Part shown: positions 1-9,348 of the stretch, one piece after another
Position numbering within the stretch: the first letter of the stretch is position 1
Layout of the letters: each line of letters starts with the position of its first letter
From: SZAS-18 sp038322235
Lineage (GTDB): Bacteria > Verrucomicrobiota > Verrucomicrobiia > Chthoniobacterales > SZAS-18
Length of the DNA: 64,000 nucleotides
Direction: 5' to 3'
Assembly (NCBI GenBank): GCA_038322235.1
Contig: JBBQFQ010000021.1
Span: 1-64,000 of the forward strand
Translations under genes and position numbers: made by a program
The notes under the pieces: model-generated
Databases searched by the model: none
Seen by the model: the letters and a program-made list of their open reading frames with translations, nothing else
What the model was told of the DNA's origin: nothing

Positions 1-309
1 TGGCAGTGGTCGGGGCGAGTGCGGCAACGGGTGCCGCGTTGAGGGTTTCCTGCTTGGTGTTGACTGGTTTAAGGACTCTTGCCCTGCGAATTGTGGGTTG
101 TTTATCCTCCCGGAGCCGCAGAGCGCCCCGGTCGGTTGTCACGATTGGGTGACGCGAGGAGTATTCCCCACCCAGACCGGTCAAAAACGTGGTTCACCCC
201 CCTTCCTCTCTGTAAATTTTTTTTCTTTTCGTCGTAAGTGCCTGGAAACGGATTGCGAAAACAGGCTAAAACGCGTTCAAAATGACGCGATTCACCCCAA
301 TTCCCGCCC
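1..309. other. Left-edge intergenic region, no supported gene
   Basis: No convincing gene is visible here. Reading frames on both strands are short and have no good start. A minus-strand frame runs off the left edge from about base 70, but it has no ATG, GTG or TTG start that I can see. The stretch around 215-235 is T-rich. It probably contains the promoter of the WYL regulator that begins at 310. Confidence 0.4.
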
Positions 310-1371
310 ATGCCTCCGAAATCCCGCCGTCTCCCATCCAAGAATCGCCTCAAATCCGCGGGCAAGCCCCGGCTGGTGGAGGTGCCCGTTGACTTGCAGG
401 GCCGGGATGCGAACGACCGGGTCGACCGCGCGCGTCACATCCACGACGCGCTCACGCGGAAGGAATATCCTTCGGCCGTGGGTCTGGGGGATTGGTTTGG
501 CGTCACGGCCGACCGGATCCAGCGGGACGTGAAATGGATGAAATTGCGCGGTCTCCCGATCGAGTACTGCTCCCGGCAGCACGGCTACTTTTACACCCGT
601 CCGGACGTGCAGTTTGCGGAGATGGAGCTGACCGAGGGAGAGATGATCGCGCTCGCGCTCGGGACGCAACTCGCCGTGATGCTGCGCGGCAGTGCCAACG
701 AGGCGTCCTTCGCCTCCGCCTCGGCCAAGCTGGTGAGCGGGCTGCAGACGCGGACCGACTTCGACCTCTCGAAGATGGGCGAGTACATGTCGATCTCCAC
801 CTGCGGGCTGGAGAAGGATCCGGACATGGGGGTCGCGGGCGCGGTGCGGAACGCGCTGTTTTTGCAGCGCGAGATCACCTTCGTCTACCGGAAGCCGGAC
901 AAGTCGGAGAAAGAACGCGTGGTGCAGCCGCTGCACATCCGGAGTGCTTCCGGACTTTGGTACCTGATCTGCTGGGACGTGCGCGAGAAGGGCATCCGGA
1001 TCTACACGCAGAAGCGCATGAGCAAAGTGCGGCGGACCGGGGAGCGCTTCGAACGCCGGCCGTACGACGAGATTCACGCCAAGTTCCGGCACGGCTTGGA
1101 CATCTTCGGCGGCGACAAACCGCAGCCGGTGCGGCTGCGGTTCCGGGGCTACGCGGCGGAGTACGTGCCGCTGAAGCACTGGCACGAGAGCGAGCGCGTC
1201 GAGGAGCATCCGGATGGCACGGTGCTCCTCACGATGCAGTTGGTGGTGAGCAAGGAGGTGGAGCGTTTCATCCTCCAGTGGGGCGAAGAGGTCTTCGTCG
1301 AAGGTCCGCCCGAGCTGGTCGCCGCCGTCCGCGCCCGCTACCGCGCGGCGGACGAGCAATATGACGCATGA
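310..1371 (+). CDS. WYL-domain transcriptional regulator
   Basis: The 353-residue product has an N-terminal winged-helix-like region (about residues 40-95, with a DeoR-like arrangement around FGVTADRIQRDVKWM). A WYL domain follows, with the diagnostic W-Y-L tripeptide at residues 217-219 (SGLWYLICWD). WYL domains bind nucleic acid or nucleotide ligands and often control stress or defence genes, but no defence genes lie beside this one. A C-terminal WCX-like segment covers about residues 270-350. Its length fits typical DeoR-HTH/WYL regulators. It is monocistronic, with non-coding relic sequence downstream. The ligand and targets cannot be inferred. The family call is confident. Confidence 0.88.
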   Translation: MPPKSRRLPSKNRLKSAGKPRLVEVPVDLQGRDANDRVDRARHIHDALTRKEYPSAVGLGDWFGVTADRIQRDVKWMKLRGLPIEYCSRQHGYFYTRPDVQFAEMELTEGEMIALALGTQLAVMLRGSANEASFASASAKLVSGLQTRTDFDLSKMGEYMSISTCGLEKDPDMGVAGAVRNALFLQREITFVYRKPDKSEKERVVQPLHIRSASGLWYLICWDVREKGIRIYTQKRMSKVRRTGERFERRPYDEIHAKFRHGLDIFGGDKPQPVRLRFRGYAAEYVPLKHWHESERVEEHPDGTVLLTMQLVVSKEVERFILQWGEEVFVEGPPELVAAVRARYRAADEQYDA

Positions 1372-1567
1372 GGGGACGAGGCTGATGGCGGAGCGCTGGG
1401 TGAAGTTGAAGATTGATGTTCGCGTCGCGGACGGGAGCGCTTTTCTCGCCGGTCCGGGCTGCCAATATGGCGGTCTGTGGTTTCTCTTGGCGATCGCCCA
1501 CTTCGGATCGTTCTCTTATTTACCTCGCGCCGGCTAGCCCTCCGGCACCTAGCGGCGCACGACGCAC

Positions 1568-1690
1568 GGTCGTGACCAAGCGCGTGCCGTCGAGCGAGAA
1601 GACGGCGCTGGTCACCCAGATCTCGTGGAGCATGGGCTCGCCGGGGGGCTAGCCGCTCTGGGCGTTCCACAAGCGCGCGGTCTAGACGCG
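1568..1690 (-). pseudogene. Relic of a WD40-repeat protein
   Basis: Read on the minus strand in one frame, this stretch gives TARLWNAQSG, stop, PPGEPMLHE, then IWVTSAVFSLDGTRLVTT. That is the core of a WD40 repeat of the kind found in bacterial WD40 and kinase-WD40 proteins. Two in-frame TAG codons (at 1684-1682 and 1651-1649) sit where such repeats usually carry Lys or Gln. No start or full repeat array is present on either side. I read it as a decayed fragment of a larger gene. The similarity is by eye only. Confidence 0.5.
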
Positions 1691-1706
1691 AAACGGTCGC
1701 GCGACT

Positions 1707-2345
1707 TCACTCCGGCTTCGTGCCGTTGAGCGCGCAAAATGCGCGCAGGTATGGATACGAACGAAAACGAATCTTGGGACGGCTTGGCGTCCCGGACAGC
1801 GATGCTCCCATGCTGTGCACCGCGCAGTGGGGAACTTCGACCGAGGTCGTCGTGCTGCTCGTGACCCCGATGGTCGACTCCGTCAGCGCACTGGAAGCGT
1901 TTTGGGTCTTGAGGCTGATTTTCTCGCGTCGGACTTCCGGCGCTCCGCACACGCAACATCCCGGGGGAAACGAAAAGGATGGGGGAACGGTGGTCGTGAA
2001 GATCGGCGTCTCGGCGATTTTGCCCTCATCCGTCTTGGTGAGGGTTCCTTCCGTCCCCTCGACATAGCTGTGGCAGTTGGCGCAAATAACGCCCTCGTTG
2101 GTCCCAGTGGAAAGCCCGCTGAGCGGAGCTCCACATCCTGGACACGTGGACACTCCCGAGCCGGCGAACGCCATGTAGATGAGCAGCAGCCCGACGACTC
2201 CCGGAATCAGTGCCAGGCCCGTCGTGATCAGCCCGCTTGCCATCACCCGGCAAAGCCAGACGCTCAACGCGATGGCGACAATGCCAGCGCCGAGGTAGCC
2301 CAACGTCGCGCTCGCCGAGCGCGTGATTTTGGTCGTCGTATTCAT
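1707..2345 (-). CDS. Membrane protein with Cys-pair (zinc-ribbon-like) motifs
   Basis: The 212-residue protein has two predicted membrane helices (about residues 15-32 and 39-60). They are followed by a soluble part with two Cys pairs, CPGC at 68-71 and CANC at 88-91, which together look like a zinc ribbon. A further CCVCG cluster lies near residue 135. I chose the start at 2345 because the protein then begins directly before the first helix; an in-frame ATG at 2372 would add nine residues. The family is not recognised. The layout suggests a membrane-anchored metal-binding protein, but no function can be assigned. Confidence 0.65.
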   Translation of the reverse strand: MNTTTKITRSASATLGYLGAGIVAIALSVWLCRVMASGLITTGLALIPGVVGLLLIYMAFAGSGVSTCPGCGAPLSGLSTGTNEGVICANCHSYVEGTEGTLTKTDEGKIAETPIFTTTVPPSFSFPPGCCVCGAPEVRREKISLKTQNASSALTESTIGVTSSTTTSVEVPHCAVHSMGASLSGTPSRPKIRFRSYPYLRAFCALNGTKPE

Positions 2346-2793
2346 AGAGATTGGATCGTCCAACCGGGCCACAGCACCGCCCTCAAGTTCGCGTCATGTC
2401 CCGCGCAGTGGCCCCAGACAAGCCCGGAGTTGGGCAGCGTTCTGGATTTACCGGATCGATCGTGGTCCCGACCCAGCTTCGGGAGCTGCGCAGGGAGGCG
2501 AGCATCCGGCCGTCCTTCTTCTCCTGCTTGCGGACGCATCTTCATCGAGGAGGGCGCGGCCCCTTTCGAGCGCTCCGCCACCCTCGCGGGCGCGGCCGCA
2601 GCGCAGGAGAAGACCAACGCCTCACTCGACGCGGAGCTCGTCCGCATTCACTCCGTCACCTCGACGGTGACCGAGGAACTCGTGCGCAAAAAAGGGGCTC
2701 GGACAACCGGAGCACCGCTCGCCCGGGTGCCGCTCCTGAGCGTGAGTCGCCCGCGTGCAATGACCTTACCCTGGCCGGCCCGCTACGGCCCCG
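2346..2793. other. Intergenic region with possible coding relic
   Basis: No gene with a proper start is supported in these 448 bases. A plus-strand frame around 2540-2700 looks weakly protein-like (it contains EKTNASLDAELVRIHS and TEELVRKKG) but lacks a start and is not a recognisable domain. It may be a fragment of a degraded gene, in keeping with the WD40 relic nearby. Confidence 0.3.
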
Positions 2794-4194
2794 CTACGGC
2801 ACCGATCCGCTCACATCGACGAGCGGGGAGTCGAGGCTGAAGGTCACTCCGTTCACGGTGGCGCGGCCGATGATCTGCGCGTCCTCGGGCGTCTCGCCGG
2901 CTTGCGAGTCGGGTTTCGCGTTCCCATGCTGGTCGAGGACGATGGCCCCGGATTGGGCTTGCGACTGGCTGGCTCGTCGGTTTGCGAAGGTCGCGGTCTG
3001 GCTGCGGCTGTTGGCGCTGCCATCGGCGACGGGGACGGAGGAAAGGGTCGCTTCGATGGTGACGGTCTGCTGCAGGGTCTTGTTCAGGCCCACGGCGCGG
3101 AACGTGACGGGCTCGAGGCCGTTGCTCATCAGGCCCTGGCTTTTCTGGGCCCGGTTCACGAGGGCATTCACATTGCGCGAGTCGCGGGAGGTCCGCTCCT
3201 TGTCGGTGCCCGCCACGGCAAGAATTTCGCCGGTGTAGCGGGAGCCGTCGGCATCGACCACGGTGACGCGGTTGCCTTCGAGGAGGACGTCGTATTGCTG
3301 GAGGACGGCGGCTGGCAGGACCTGCTCTTTCGCGAGGGCGTCGGTTGTCGCTTCCTGCCGCGGCGAGTTGGCAACGCCTTGATTCCGGTAGCGCGCCGTT
3401 TGCTGATTGCCGGGGGCAATCCCGCCTGCGAGGACGGGGGCCGGCGCCGGCGCGGACGCGGGCGGGCCCGCGGCGGCGGCTGGTGCCTCCAACTTGAATG
3501 CCGGTGCGACGGGCTGCACGGGCTGCGCGGGCGCGGTCCGGAGCGTCACACTCCCGACCGGTGGGGCCGCCTTCGTCGCGGGCGCGGGAGCCGCATCCGC
3601 GCCGCGACGCGGCCGCGCCGCCGCGCCGCCGGGAGCGACCGCCAGGTCCTTGGCTTTTTCGTGGATGCTGGACGCATCGGCATCCACGGGCGCGGGAGGG
3701 GGAGCGCTCACTCCCTCGTCCCGGCGGCCGCGATCCTCCGCGACGGTGGCGGGCTTCTCCTCGGCGGGGACGGTTGCGGGTGGCGCCGGCGCGACCTCAT
3801 CCGCGACGGCCCGCTTTTCCGGCGCGGCGGGCGCCGGCGGGAGCACGGTTTTTGATTTCGGCGATTCGGCCGGCTTCGGGATGGAACTCATCGCGGGCGC
3901 CTCGAGCGGCGGTTCGCGAAGCCAGGTATTGTTCCAGACGAGGAGCCCGACCATGAGCGTGGCGAGCGCGACGGTGCCGAGAGCCGCCTGCCACCGAAAA
4001 AGTCGGGACCACCAGGAGATCGCCGCGCCGGAGCCGGAGGTTTCGGTGAGGGCGCGCGTGACCTCGCGCTGAAGCGCCGAGCGCATCGGCCCGGGCAGCT
4101 CGACCGGCGCGGGACCCAACTCCGTCCGGCGGCGCTCCGCCTGCGCGCGCAGAGCGGCGTCCAGCGGATGCGGGTGGGGTTCGGGGGAGGCCAT
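2794..4194 (-). CDS. Membrane-anchored partner of the ECF sigma factor (putative anti-sigma)
   Basis: The 466-residue protein has a short cytoplasmic N-terminus of about 70 residues and one membrane helix (WQAALGTVALATLMVGLLVW, about residues 69-88). A long Ala/Pro-rich low-complexity linker of about 200 residues follows, then a C-terminal globular domain (about 310-466) with strand-like segments such as YDVLLEGNRVTVVDADGSR. The gene starts 8 bases after the sigma factor stop, so the two are probably co-transcribed. Position and topology suggest an anti-sigma role. However, I do not see the His-Cys ZAS zinc motif of classical anti-sigma factors, so the role is inferred from context. The start at 4194 avoids overlap with the sigma gene. 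Confidence 0.65.
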   Translation of the reverse strand: MASPEPHPHPLDAALRAQAERRRTELGPAPVELPGPMRSALQREVTRALTETSGSGAAISWWSRLFRWQAALGTVALATLMVGLLVWNNTWLREPPLEAPAMSSIPKPAESPKSKTVLPPAPAAPEKRAVADEVAPAPPATVPAEEKPATVAEDRGRRDEGVSAPPPAPVDADASSIHEKAKDLAVAPGGAAARPRRGADAAPAPATKAAPPVGSVTLRTAPAQPVQPVAPAFKLEAPAAAAGPPASAPAPAPVLAGGIAPGNQQTARYRNQGVANSPRQEATTDALAKEQVLPAAVLQQYDVLLEGNRVTVVDADGSRYTGEILAVAGTDKERTSRDSRNVNALVNRAQKSQGLMSNGLEPVTFRAVGLNKTLQQTVTIEATLSSVPVADGSANSRSQTATFANRRASQSQAQSGAIVLDQHGNAKPDSQAGETPEDAQIIGRATVNGVTFSLDSPLVDVSGSVP

Positions 4195-4202
4195 CGGAGG
4201 GA

Positions 4203-4799
4203 TTAGACGGAATCTGGCGGGGGATTGCCCGACGAAAAGACGCGGCGCGCGATTTCCCCGAGGCGATCGAGGCACTTGCTCAGACGGGAGCTGACCGTCT
4301 TCACATTCAATTCGAGCGCGTCAGCGATCTCCTCGTAGCGCAAATCCGCGAAGTAGCGGAGCTCGATGATCTCGCGGCACGGATCGCCCACGCGATCGAG
4401 CGCTTCGCGCAGGAGTCCGGCATTTTCCGCGCGCAGGAGCGCTTCGTCCGGTAGCACGCGCTGATCCACGAGTACCGGGGCGTGGACTTCGTCATCGAGC
4501 GAAGCGGTGAGCGCGCCGCCGCCGCGCTTGCCGGCGTGCTGGCGCGAGCGGTAGTCGAAGGCCTTGTTCGTGGCGATGCGGAGCAGCCAGGTCTGGAAGG
4601 CGCTGCGGCCGTCGAAACTCGCGAGGCTCCGGACGACCGCGACGAACGTTTCCTGCGCGACCTCCTCGGCGTCCTCCCGGCTGAAGCCGCCGGAAAGCTG
4701 GAAGACAAAGCGGAACACCACCGGGTAGTGCGACTCGAAAAGCTCGTCCCACGCGCGCGCGTCGCCAGCCAGACAGCGGGTGCGGAGGGCGGGATCCAT
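4203..4799 (-). CDS. RNA polymerase sigma factor, ECF/sigma-70 family
   Basis: The 198-residue product carries sigma region 2 (core binding and -10 recognition, around ETFVAVVRSLASFDGRSAFQ and TWLLRIATNKAFDYRSR). It also carries sigma region 4 near the C-terminus, with a helix-turn-helix in REIIELRYFADLRYEEIADA followed by KTVSSRLSKCLDRL. Regions 1 and 3 are absent, as in extracytoplasmic-function sigma factors. The start at 4799 gives the normal family length; the frame stays open upstream. It leads an operon with the membrane-anchored protein ending at 2794. The divergent VIT-VWA gene may belong to its regulon, but no promoter consensus was identified to prove it. Confidence 0.9.
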   Translation of the reverse strand: MDPALRTRCLAGDARAWDELFESHYPVVFRFVFQLSGGFSREDAEEVAQETFVAVVRSLASFDGRSAFQTWLLRIATNKAFDYRSRQHAGKRGGGALTASLDDEVHAPVLVDQRVLPDEALLRAENAGLLREALDRVGDPCREIIELRYFADLRYEEIADALELNVKTVSSRLSKCLDRLGEIARRVFSSGNPPPDSV

Positions 4800-4935
4800 C
4801 GAAGCGTTGATCCAACGCAATAATCCCGCCCACCGAAACTCGAATCTCGCAGAATCTTCGGCCGCTGGAGGACGGTGACGACGCGGGCCGAAACAATTTC
4901 GGGAGCATTCGCGCGGCGGTTCCGACCAACTGGTC

Positions 4936-7266
4936 ATGAAACGCCTCGTGCTCTCCCTCGCGCTCTTTGCGCTCTGCCTTCTGCCGCGCTTCGCCGCGGC
5001 GCAGGGGTTCGTGGTGATCGTGGAACCCACCGATCATCGCCCGCCCGTCATTCTTCCCGCTCCGCCTCATCCAGCGCCCTTCGCGCTCGAGACCGCCTCG
5101 CACCGGGTCGGCGTGAAGATCGACGGCCAGATCGCCACGACCACGGTCGAGCAGGAGTTCTACAATCCGTCAGCGCGAGTGATGGAAGGCACCTACCTCT
5201 TCCCGATCCCGCGCGATGCGCAGATCGAGAAGTTCCAGCTCGCGATCGACGGAAAATTCATCGATGCCGAGATGCTCGATGCTGCGAAGGCGCGCTCGAT
5301 CTACGAGGACATCGTGCGGCGGGCCAAGGATCCCGCCCTGCTTGAGTATGCGGGCCAGCGTCTGTTGAAGGCGCGCATCTTTCCGATCGAGCCGCGCTCG
5401 AGCCGGAAGGTGCGCGTGACGTATCGAGAAGTGCTGCCGCTGGACTTTGGCGGGCTGTCCTACCGGTATCCGTTTGCGCACGACAAGGTGGGGAGCACGA
5501 CGGTGCGGGACGCGGGGATCGACGTGGAAGTGCGCTCGGAGCGCGCGTGGTCCTCGGTCTATTCCCCGAGCCACGCGGCGAAGATCGTGAGCGAGGATTC
5601 CGGCCGGCGCGTGCGGATCACCTGGGAGGCGAAGGACACCCGCCCGGGCGCGGACTTCGAATTGATCTGCACGCCGCCGGCGCGGACGGCGGGTGACGTC
5701 GCCCTGACGCTGCTCACTTACCGTGAGCCGGGTGCGGCCGCGGACGAGGAAGGCTTCTTCGCGCTCTTCGCGGCGCCGCCGCCGGAGCGCTCGAAGTCGG
5801 ACGCGGCCGCGAAGGACGTGATCTTCGTGCTCGATACCTCGGGCTCGATGTCGGGCGCGAAGATCGAGCAGGCCCGCAAGGCGCTCCGCTTCTGCGTGGG
5901 TCAGCTCGCGAAGGAGGACCGCTTCGACGTGATCCGCTTCTCCTCCGACAACGAGGCGCTCTTTGGCCGGCTCGAAGCGGCGGACGAAGGAAACCGGAAG
6001 CGCGCGGATGAATTCATCACCGGGCTCCGCGCGATGGGCGGCACGGCAATCCACGATGCGCTGAAGCGGGCGATCGAGGCGCGTCCCAAGGAAGGAACCC
6101 GTCCGTTCGTGGTGATCTTCCTCACGGATGGCATCGCGAACATCGGGCCCTCCAGTAACGACGACATCCTCGGGATGGTGCGGCGCACCGGGGGCGGCGC
6201 GGGCGCCCGGATCTTCAGCTTCGGGATCGGGAATGATGTGAACACGCACTTGCTCGATCGCATCGCCGGCGAGACGCGCGCGGTCAGCACCTACGTGCTG
6301 CCGGAGGAGGACATCGAGATCAAGCTCTCGAACTTCTTCGCGAAGATCACGGAGCCGGTTTTGACGGATCTGAAGCTGAGCGTTGAAGGGGAGGGGGCGC
6401 GGCTGAATGCGCTTCATCCGCAGGCCCTGCCCGATCTCTTCGCGGGCGATCAACTCGTGCTCGTCGGGCGCTATCGCGGGAAGGGCGACGCCCAGCTCAA
6501 GCTCGCGGGCAAGCGCGCCGGCCGCGAGGTGGTGATCGCAGAAAAAGTCTCGCTCGATGCGCCCACGGCGCGGGATTCGGCGCGGGAATTCATTCCGCGG
6601 CTCTGGGCGACGCGCCGCGTGGCCTATCTGCTCGATGAAATCCGCCTGCAAGGGGAGAACAGCGAAGTCCGGGACGAGGTCACGAAGCTCGCGCGGAAGT
6701 TCGGCATCGTGACGCCCTACACCGCGTATCTGATCGTCGAGGACGAGGCGCGCCGGAACGTCGCGAGCGACCGCCGTTCCATGAACGAACTCGGGAAGGA
6801 TCAAGCCGCGACGCGGGTCGCCGAGGAGGCCTACACCGGCTTCAAGCGTGACCAGAGTGGAGCAGGCGCGGTCGCAAATGCCCGCTCGCAAAACGCGGTC
6901 TTGGATGCGGCCCAGGCTCCGGCGGCGCTCGATTACGCGAACAAGGAGGCGTTTCGCGCGGCGAAGGCCGCCCCAGCGTCGCCGGGCCAACCGAAGAAGG
7001 CGGAAGCGATCGGCCGGCTCGAGCGCTTTGCCGCGCAGGGCGCGCGCTTCGTGAATGGCCGCGCGTTCTACCAGAACGGCACGCAGTGGGTCGACTCCAC
7101 GCTCCAGGGGAAGGCGAAGACGGAGAATCCGCCGAAGCGCGTGCAGGTCGGATCCGACGAGTACTTCAAGCTCCTCAATGACCACCCGGATGCCGCGGCC
7201 TGGTTCGCCCTCGGTCGCAATGTCCTCATCCAGCTCGGAGGCGTGGATTACGAAATTCACGAGTGA
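4936..7266 (+). CDS. VIT and von Willebrand factor A domain protein
   Basis: This 776-residue exported protein has a signal peptide (cleavage near AAAQG, about residue 23) and an N-terminal VIT domain (about 45-175, containing TTTVEQEFYNPS and MEGTYLFPIP). A VWA domain follows at about 295-475. The VWA MIDAS metal site is intact, with DTSGSMSG starting at D300. The order matches the inter-alpha-trypsin-inhibitor heavy-chain-like bacterial family, which includes sortase targets. I see no LPXTG-type C-terminal anchor, so it is probably periplasmic or secreted. It lies 136 bases from a divergent ECF sigma gene and 52 bases before a second VWA gene. Its likely role is adhesion or protein complex assembly. 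Confidence 0.88.
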   Translation: MKRLVLSLALFALCLLPRFAAAQGFVVIVEPTDHRPPVILPAPPHPAPFALETASHRVGVKIDGQIATTTVEQEFYNPSARVMEGTYLFPIPRDAQIEKFQLAIDGKFIDAEMLDAAKARSIYEDIVRRAKDPALLEYAGQRLLKARIFPIEPRSSRKVRVTYREVLPLDFGGLSYRYPFAHDKVGSTTVRDAGIDVEVRSERAWSSVYSPSHAAKIVSEDSGRRVRITWEAKDTRPGADFELICTPPARTAGDVALTLLTYREPGAAADEEGFFALFAAPPPERSKSDAAAKDVIFVLDTSGSMSGAKIEQARKALRFCVGQLAKEDRFDVIRFSSDNEALFGRLEAADEGNRKRADEFITGLRAMGGTAIHDALKRAIEARPKEGTRPFVVIFLTDGIANIGPSSNDDILGMVRRTGGGAGARIFSFGIGNDVNTHLLDRIAGETRAVSTYVLPEEDIEIKLSNFFAKITEPVLTDLKLSVEGEGARLNALHPQALPDLFAGDQLVLVGRYRGKGDAQLKLAGKRAGREVVIAEKVSLDAPTARDSAREFIPRLWATRRVAYLLDEIRLQGENSEVRDEVTKLARKFGIVTPYTAYLIVEDEARRNVASDRRSMNELGKDQAATRVAEEAYTGFKRDQSGAGAVANARSQNAVLDAAQAPAALDYANKEAFRAAKAAPASPGQPKKAEAIGRLERFAAQGARFVNGRAFYQNGTQWVDSTLQGKAKTENPPKRVQVGSDEYFKLLNDHPDAAAWFALGRNVLIQLGGVDYEIHE

Positions 7267-7318
7267 GCCCGTTTCATCCCCCGTCGCCCCCAACGCAGCC
7301 CACCCAGTCATCAAAGCC

Positions 7319-8449
7319 ATGAAGAAACTCGTTCGCTCGCTTGCCGCCCTCGCGGCGCTCGCCGGCTCGGTGTTCGCCTCCGCGGACGCCACTCCGAAAA
7401 AGCCCGTCGCTCCGCCTCGCATCGAAGTCTGCTTCGTCCTCGACACCACCGGCTCGATGTCCGGTCTGATCGAGGGCGCGAAGCAGAAGATCTGGGCGAT
7501 CGCGAACCAGATGATCGCCGCGAAACCCAAACCCGAATTGAAGTTCGCGCTCGTCGCCTACCGCGACCGCGGAGATGCCTACATCGTGACGTCGCACCCG
7601 CTCACGGACGATCTGGATGCGATCTACGCCAAACTTCGCGAGTTCCACGCCGATGGCGGAGGCGACTGGCCGGAGTCGGTCAATGCCGCCCTTGAGGAGG
7701 CCATCCGCCGCACCGCGTGGAGCACCGACAAGGAGACGCTCAAGCTCGTCTTCCTCGTCGGGGACGCGCCGCCGCACATGGACTATCCGGACGACGTGAA
7801 ATACCCCGTCCTCTGCGCGGAAGCGCTGAAGCGCGGGATCATCATCAACACGGTCCAGTGCGGCCATGCCGAGGACACCCGGATCGTTTGGCGCGAAATC
7901 GCCAAGTTGGGCGAAGGCGAGTACTCCGCGATCGCGCAGGAAGGCGGCATGCGGGAGGTCGAGACGCCCTTCGACAAGCGTCTCTCCGAGCTCAACCGCG
8001 ACATCGGCACGACCATCGTGCCCTACGGCGGGGCCGCGAAGCGCGCCGAGGTGCAGGCGAAGCAGGGCGCTTCGGAGGAGGCCGCACCCGCCGCGGCGTC
8101 GGATCGCCTGATGTTCAACGCGGCGACCGCCAAGACCGTGCAGGGTGGGGGCGAATTGCTCGATGCGCTGAAGGCGGGTGCGATCAAGCCCGAGGCCATC
8201 GAAAAGGAGAAGCTGCCGGAAGATTGGCGAAAGCTCGATCCGGAGGCGCGGCAGAAGAAGCTCGCCGAGTTGTCCGAACGGCGCGCGACGCTCCAGACGG
8301 AAATCAACGCGCTGGCGAGGGATCGCTCGGACTTCCTGAAGAAGGAGGAAGCCCGGGTCGCGGCCGACGGAAAAGGCGACGGGTTCGATGCCCAGGTCGG
8401 AACGATGTTCCGGGAGCAGGCGAAGCGGCGGGGTTTGACGCTGGAGTAG
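7319..8449 (+). CDS. Exported von Willebrand factor A domain protein
   Basis: The 376-residue product has a clear signal peptide (MKKLVRSLAALAALAGS, cleavage near residue 24). A VWA domain follows at once, with MIDAS motif DTTGSMSG at D42. A C-terminal part (about 260-376) contains a charged helical segment. I placed the start at the ATG at 7319 because it gives a proper signal peptide; the frame is open far upstream but overlaps the preceding gene. The gene is probably co-transcribed with the VIT-VWA gene 52 bases upstream and is followed by a good intrinsic terminator. Substrate or partner is unknown. Confidence 0.85.
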   Translation: MKKLVRSLAALAALAGSVFASADATPKKPVAPPRIEVCFVLDTTGSMSGLIEGAKQKIWAIANQMIAAKPKPELKFALVAYRDRGDAYIVTSHPLTDDLDAIYAKLREFHADGGGDWPESVNAALEEAIRRTAWSTDKETLKLVFLVGDAPPHMDYPDDVKYPVLCAEALKRGIIINTVQCGHAEDTRIVWREIAKLGEGEYSAIAQEGGMREVETPFDKRLSELNRDIGTTIVPYGGAAKRAEVQAKQGASEEAAPAAASDRLMFNAATAKTVQGGGELLDALKAGAIKPEAIEKEKLPEDWRKLDPEARQKKLAELSERRATLQTEINALARDRSDFLKKEEARVAADGKGDGFDAQVGTMFREQAKRRGLTLE

Positions 8450-8466
8450 CCCGCCCTGCGCGAGCG

Positions 8467-8501
8467 GCGCCGCCTTCCGGAAAACGGGTGGCGGCGCTTT
8501 T
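8467..8501 (+). terminator. Rho-independent terminator after the VWA operon
   Basis: An 8-bp perfect GC stem, GCGCCGCC pairing with GGCGGCGC, encloses a 15-base loop and is followed directly by TTTT. It lies 18 bases beyond the VWA gene stop codon. Confidence 0.75.
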
Positions 8502-8546
8502 CCGCGCCCGCGGGCCGCGCGGCGCGAGCGCCCTCGATCAGGAAAA

Positions 8547-9278
8547 ATGAGGGAACGCGGCCCCGTGCTATCTTCCCTGATGGGTGAGTCTCCTTCGTCT
8601 TCCGCCAGCGCCCGCCGCATCCACGCAGCCGAGGATCGGGTCGTCGGTCTCACGGCCGGACGTCTGGCGCTGGTCGGCGCGTTGGCGGTGGCGGCTCTGA
8701 CCGCATTCATGCTCTCGAACCGGCGCGCCGTCGCGCCCGCGGACCTGCGCATCGCCTGTGAGTCCGTGGAGCGGGACCGGACCATCATTCCGCTGCTCGA
8801 CCCGAGCCTGGAGCTGCCGCCGTCCGGGCCAGGCCAGGCCAGCCCGCGGCTTCAGCTGGCGCCGGTGGCGACGTCGGTCCGAACTCCGGAGGTCGAGCTG
8901 CGCTGGCGTCCGCTCCCGGCGGAGATGTCCGTGCGCGTCACGCTGAGACCGCTTCCGGATGGCGCCAGCATCGAGAGTCCGGTGCTCCCGGCTGGCACGA
9001 CTTCGTGGCGCCCGCCTGGCCTCGCGGCCGGTGCCCGCTATGAGTGGCAGGTTAGCGGTGCGGCCGGACCACCGGCCCGCTTCCGCATTCTCAGCGACGG
9101 TGAACGTGAGGCGATCGAGCAGCTCGAACGCGACTTCCGGTATGATCCCTTTCTGATCGGCGTGGCGCGGGTGCAGGTGGGCCTGCGCGAGGATGCCCGC
9201 GTCGCCTTTGCGGCGCTCCGGGAGGATCCGCAGCGGGGCGCGCTGGCCAAACGAATCTTTGACGAGCTGGCGCGGTAG
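8547..9278 (+). CDS. Hypothetical single-pass membrane protein
   Basis: This 243-residue protein has an N-terminal cytoplasmic segment, one membrane helix (about residues 38-57, RLALVGALAVAALTAFML) and an extracytoplasmic part of about 185 residues. That part includes a beta-rich stretch resembling a fibronectin-III-like sandwich (about 110-180, with VELRWRPLP and RYEWQVSG), then a helical tail. An ATG at 8580 (MGESPSSS) could be the real start. The family is not recognised. It stands alone between a terminator and the convergent ruvB. Confidence 0.6.
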   Translation: MRERGPVLSSLMGESPSSSASARRIHAAEDRVVGLTAGRLALVGALAVAALTAFMLSNRRAVAPADLRIACESVERDRTIIPLLDPSLELPPSGPGQASPRLQLAPVATSVRTPEVELRWRPLPAEMSVRVTLRPLPDGASIESPVLPAGTTSWRPPGLAAGARYEWQVSGAAGPPARFRILSDGEREAIEQLERDFRYDPFLIGVARVQVGLREDARVAFAALREDPQRGALAKRIFDELAR

Positions 9279-9348
9279 CGGTCGTCGAGGCGCGGACGAC
9301 GCGACAACGCCCAGTCTGACTTCGAGCCGAAGACCCCGTCCTGAAGGC

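Noticed and set aside
5170..7530. A 786-codon open frame antisense to the VIT-VWA and VWA genes
   Set aside because: It is an antisense shadow caused by GC-rich third positions. Its Arg/Glu/His-rich translation has no domain, and the plus strand shows signal peptide, VIT and MIDAS motifs.
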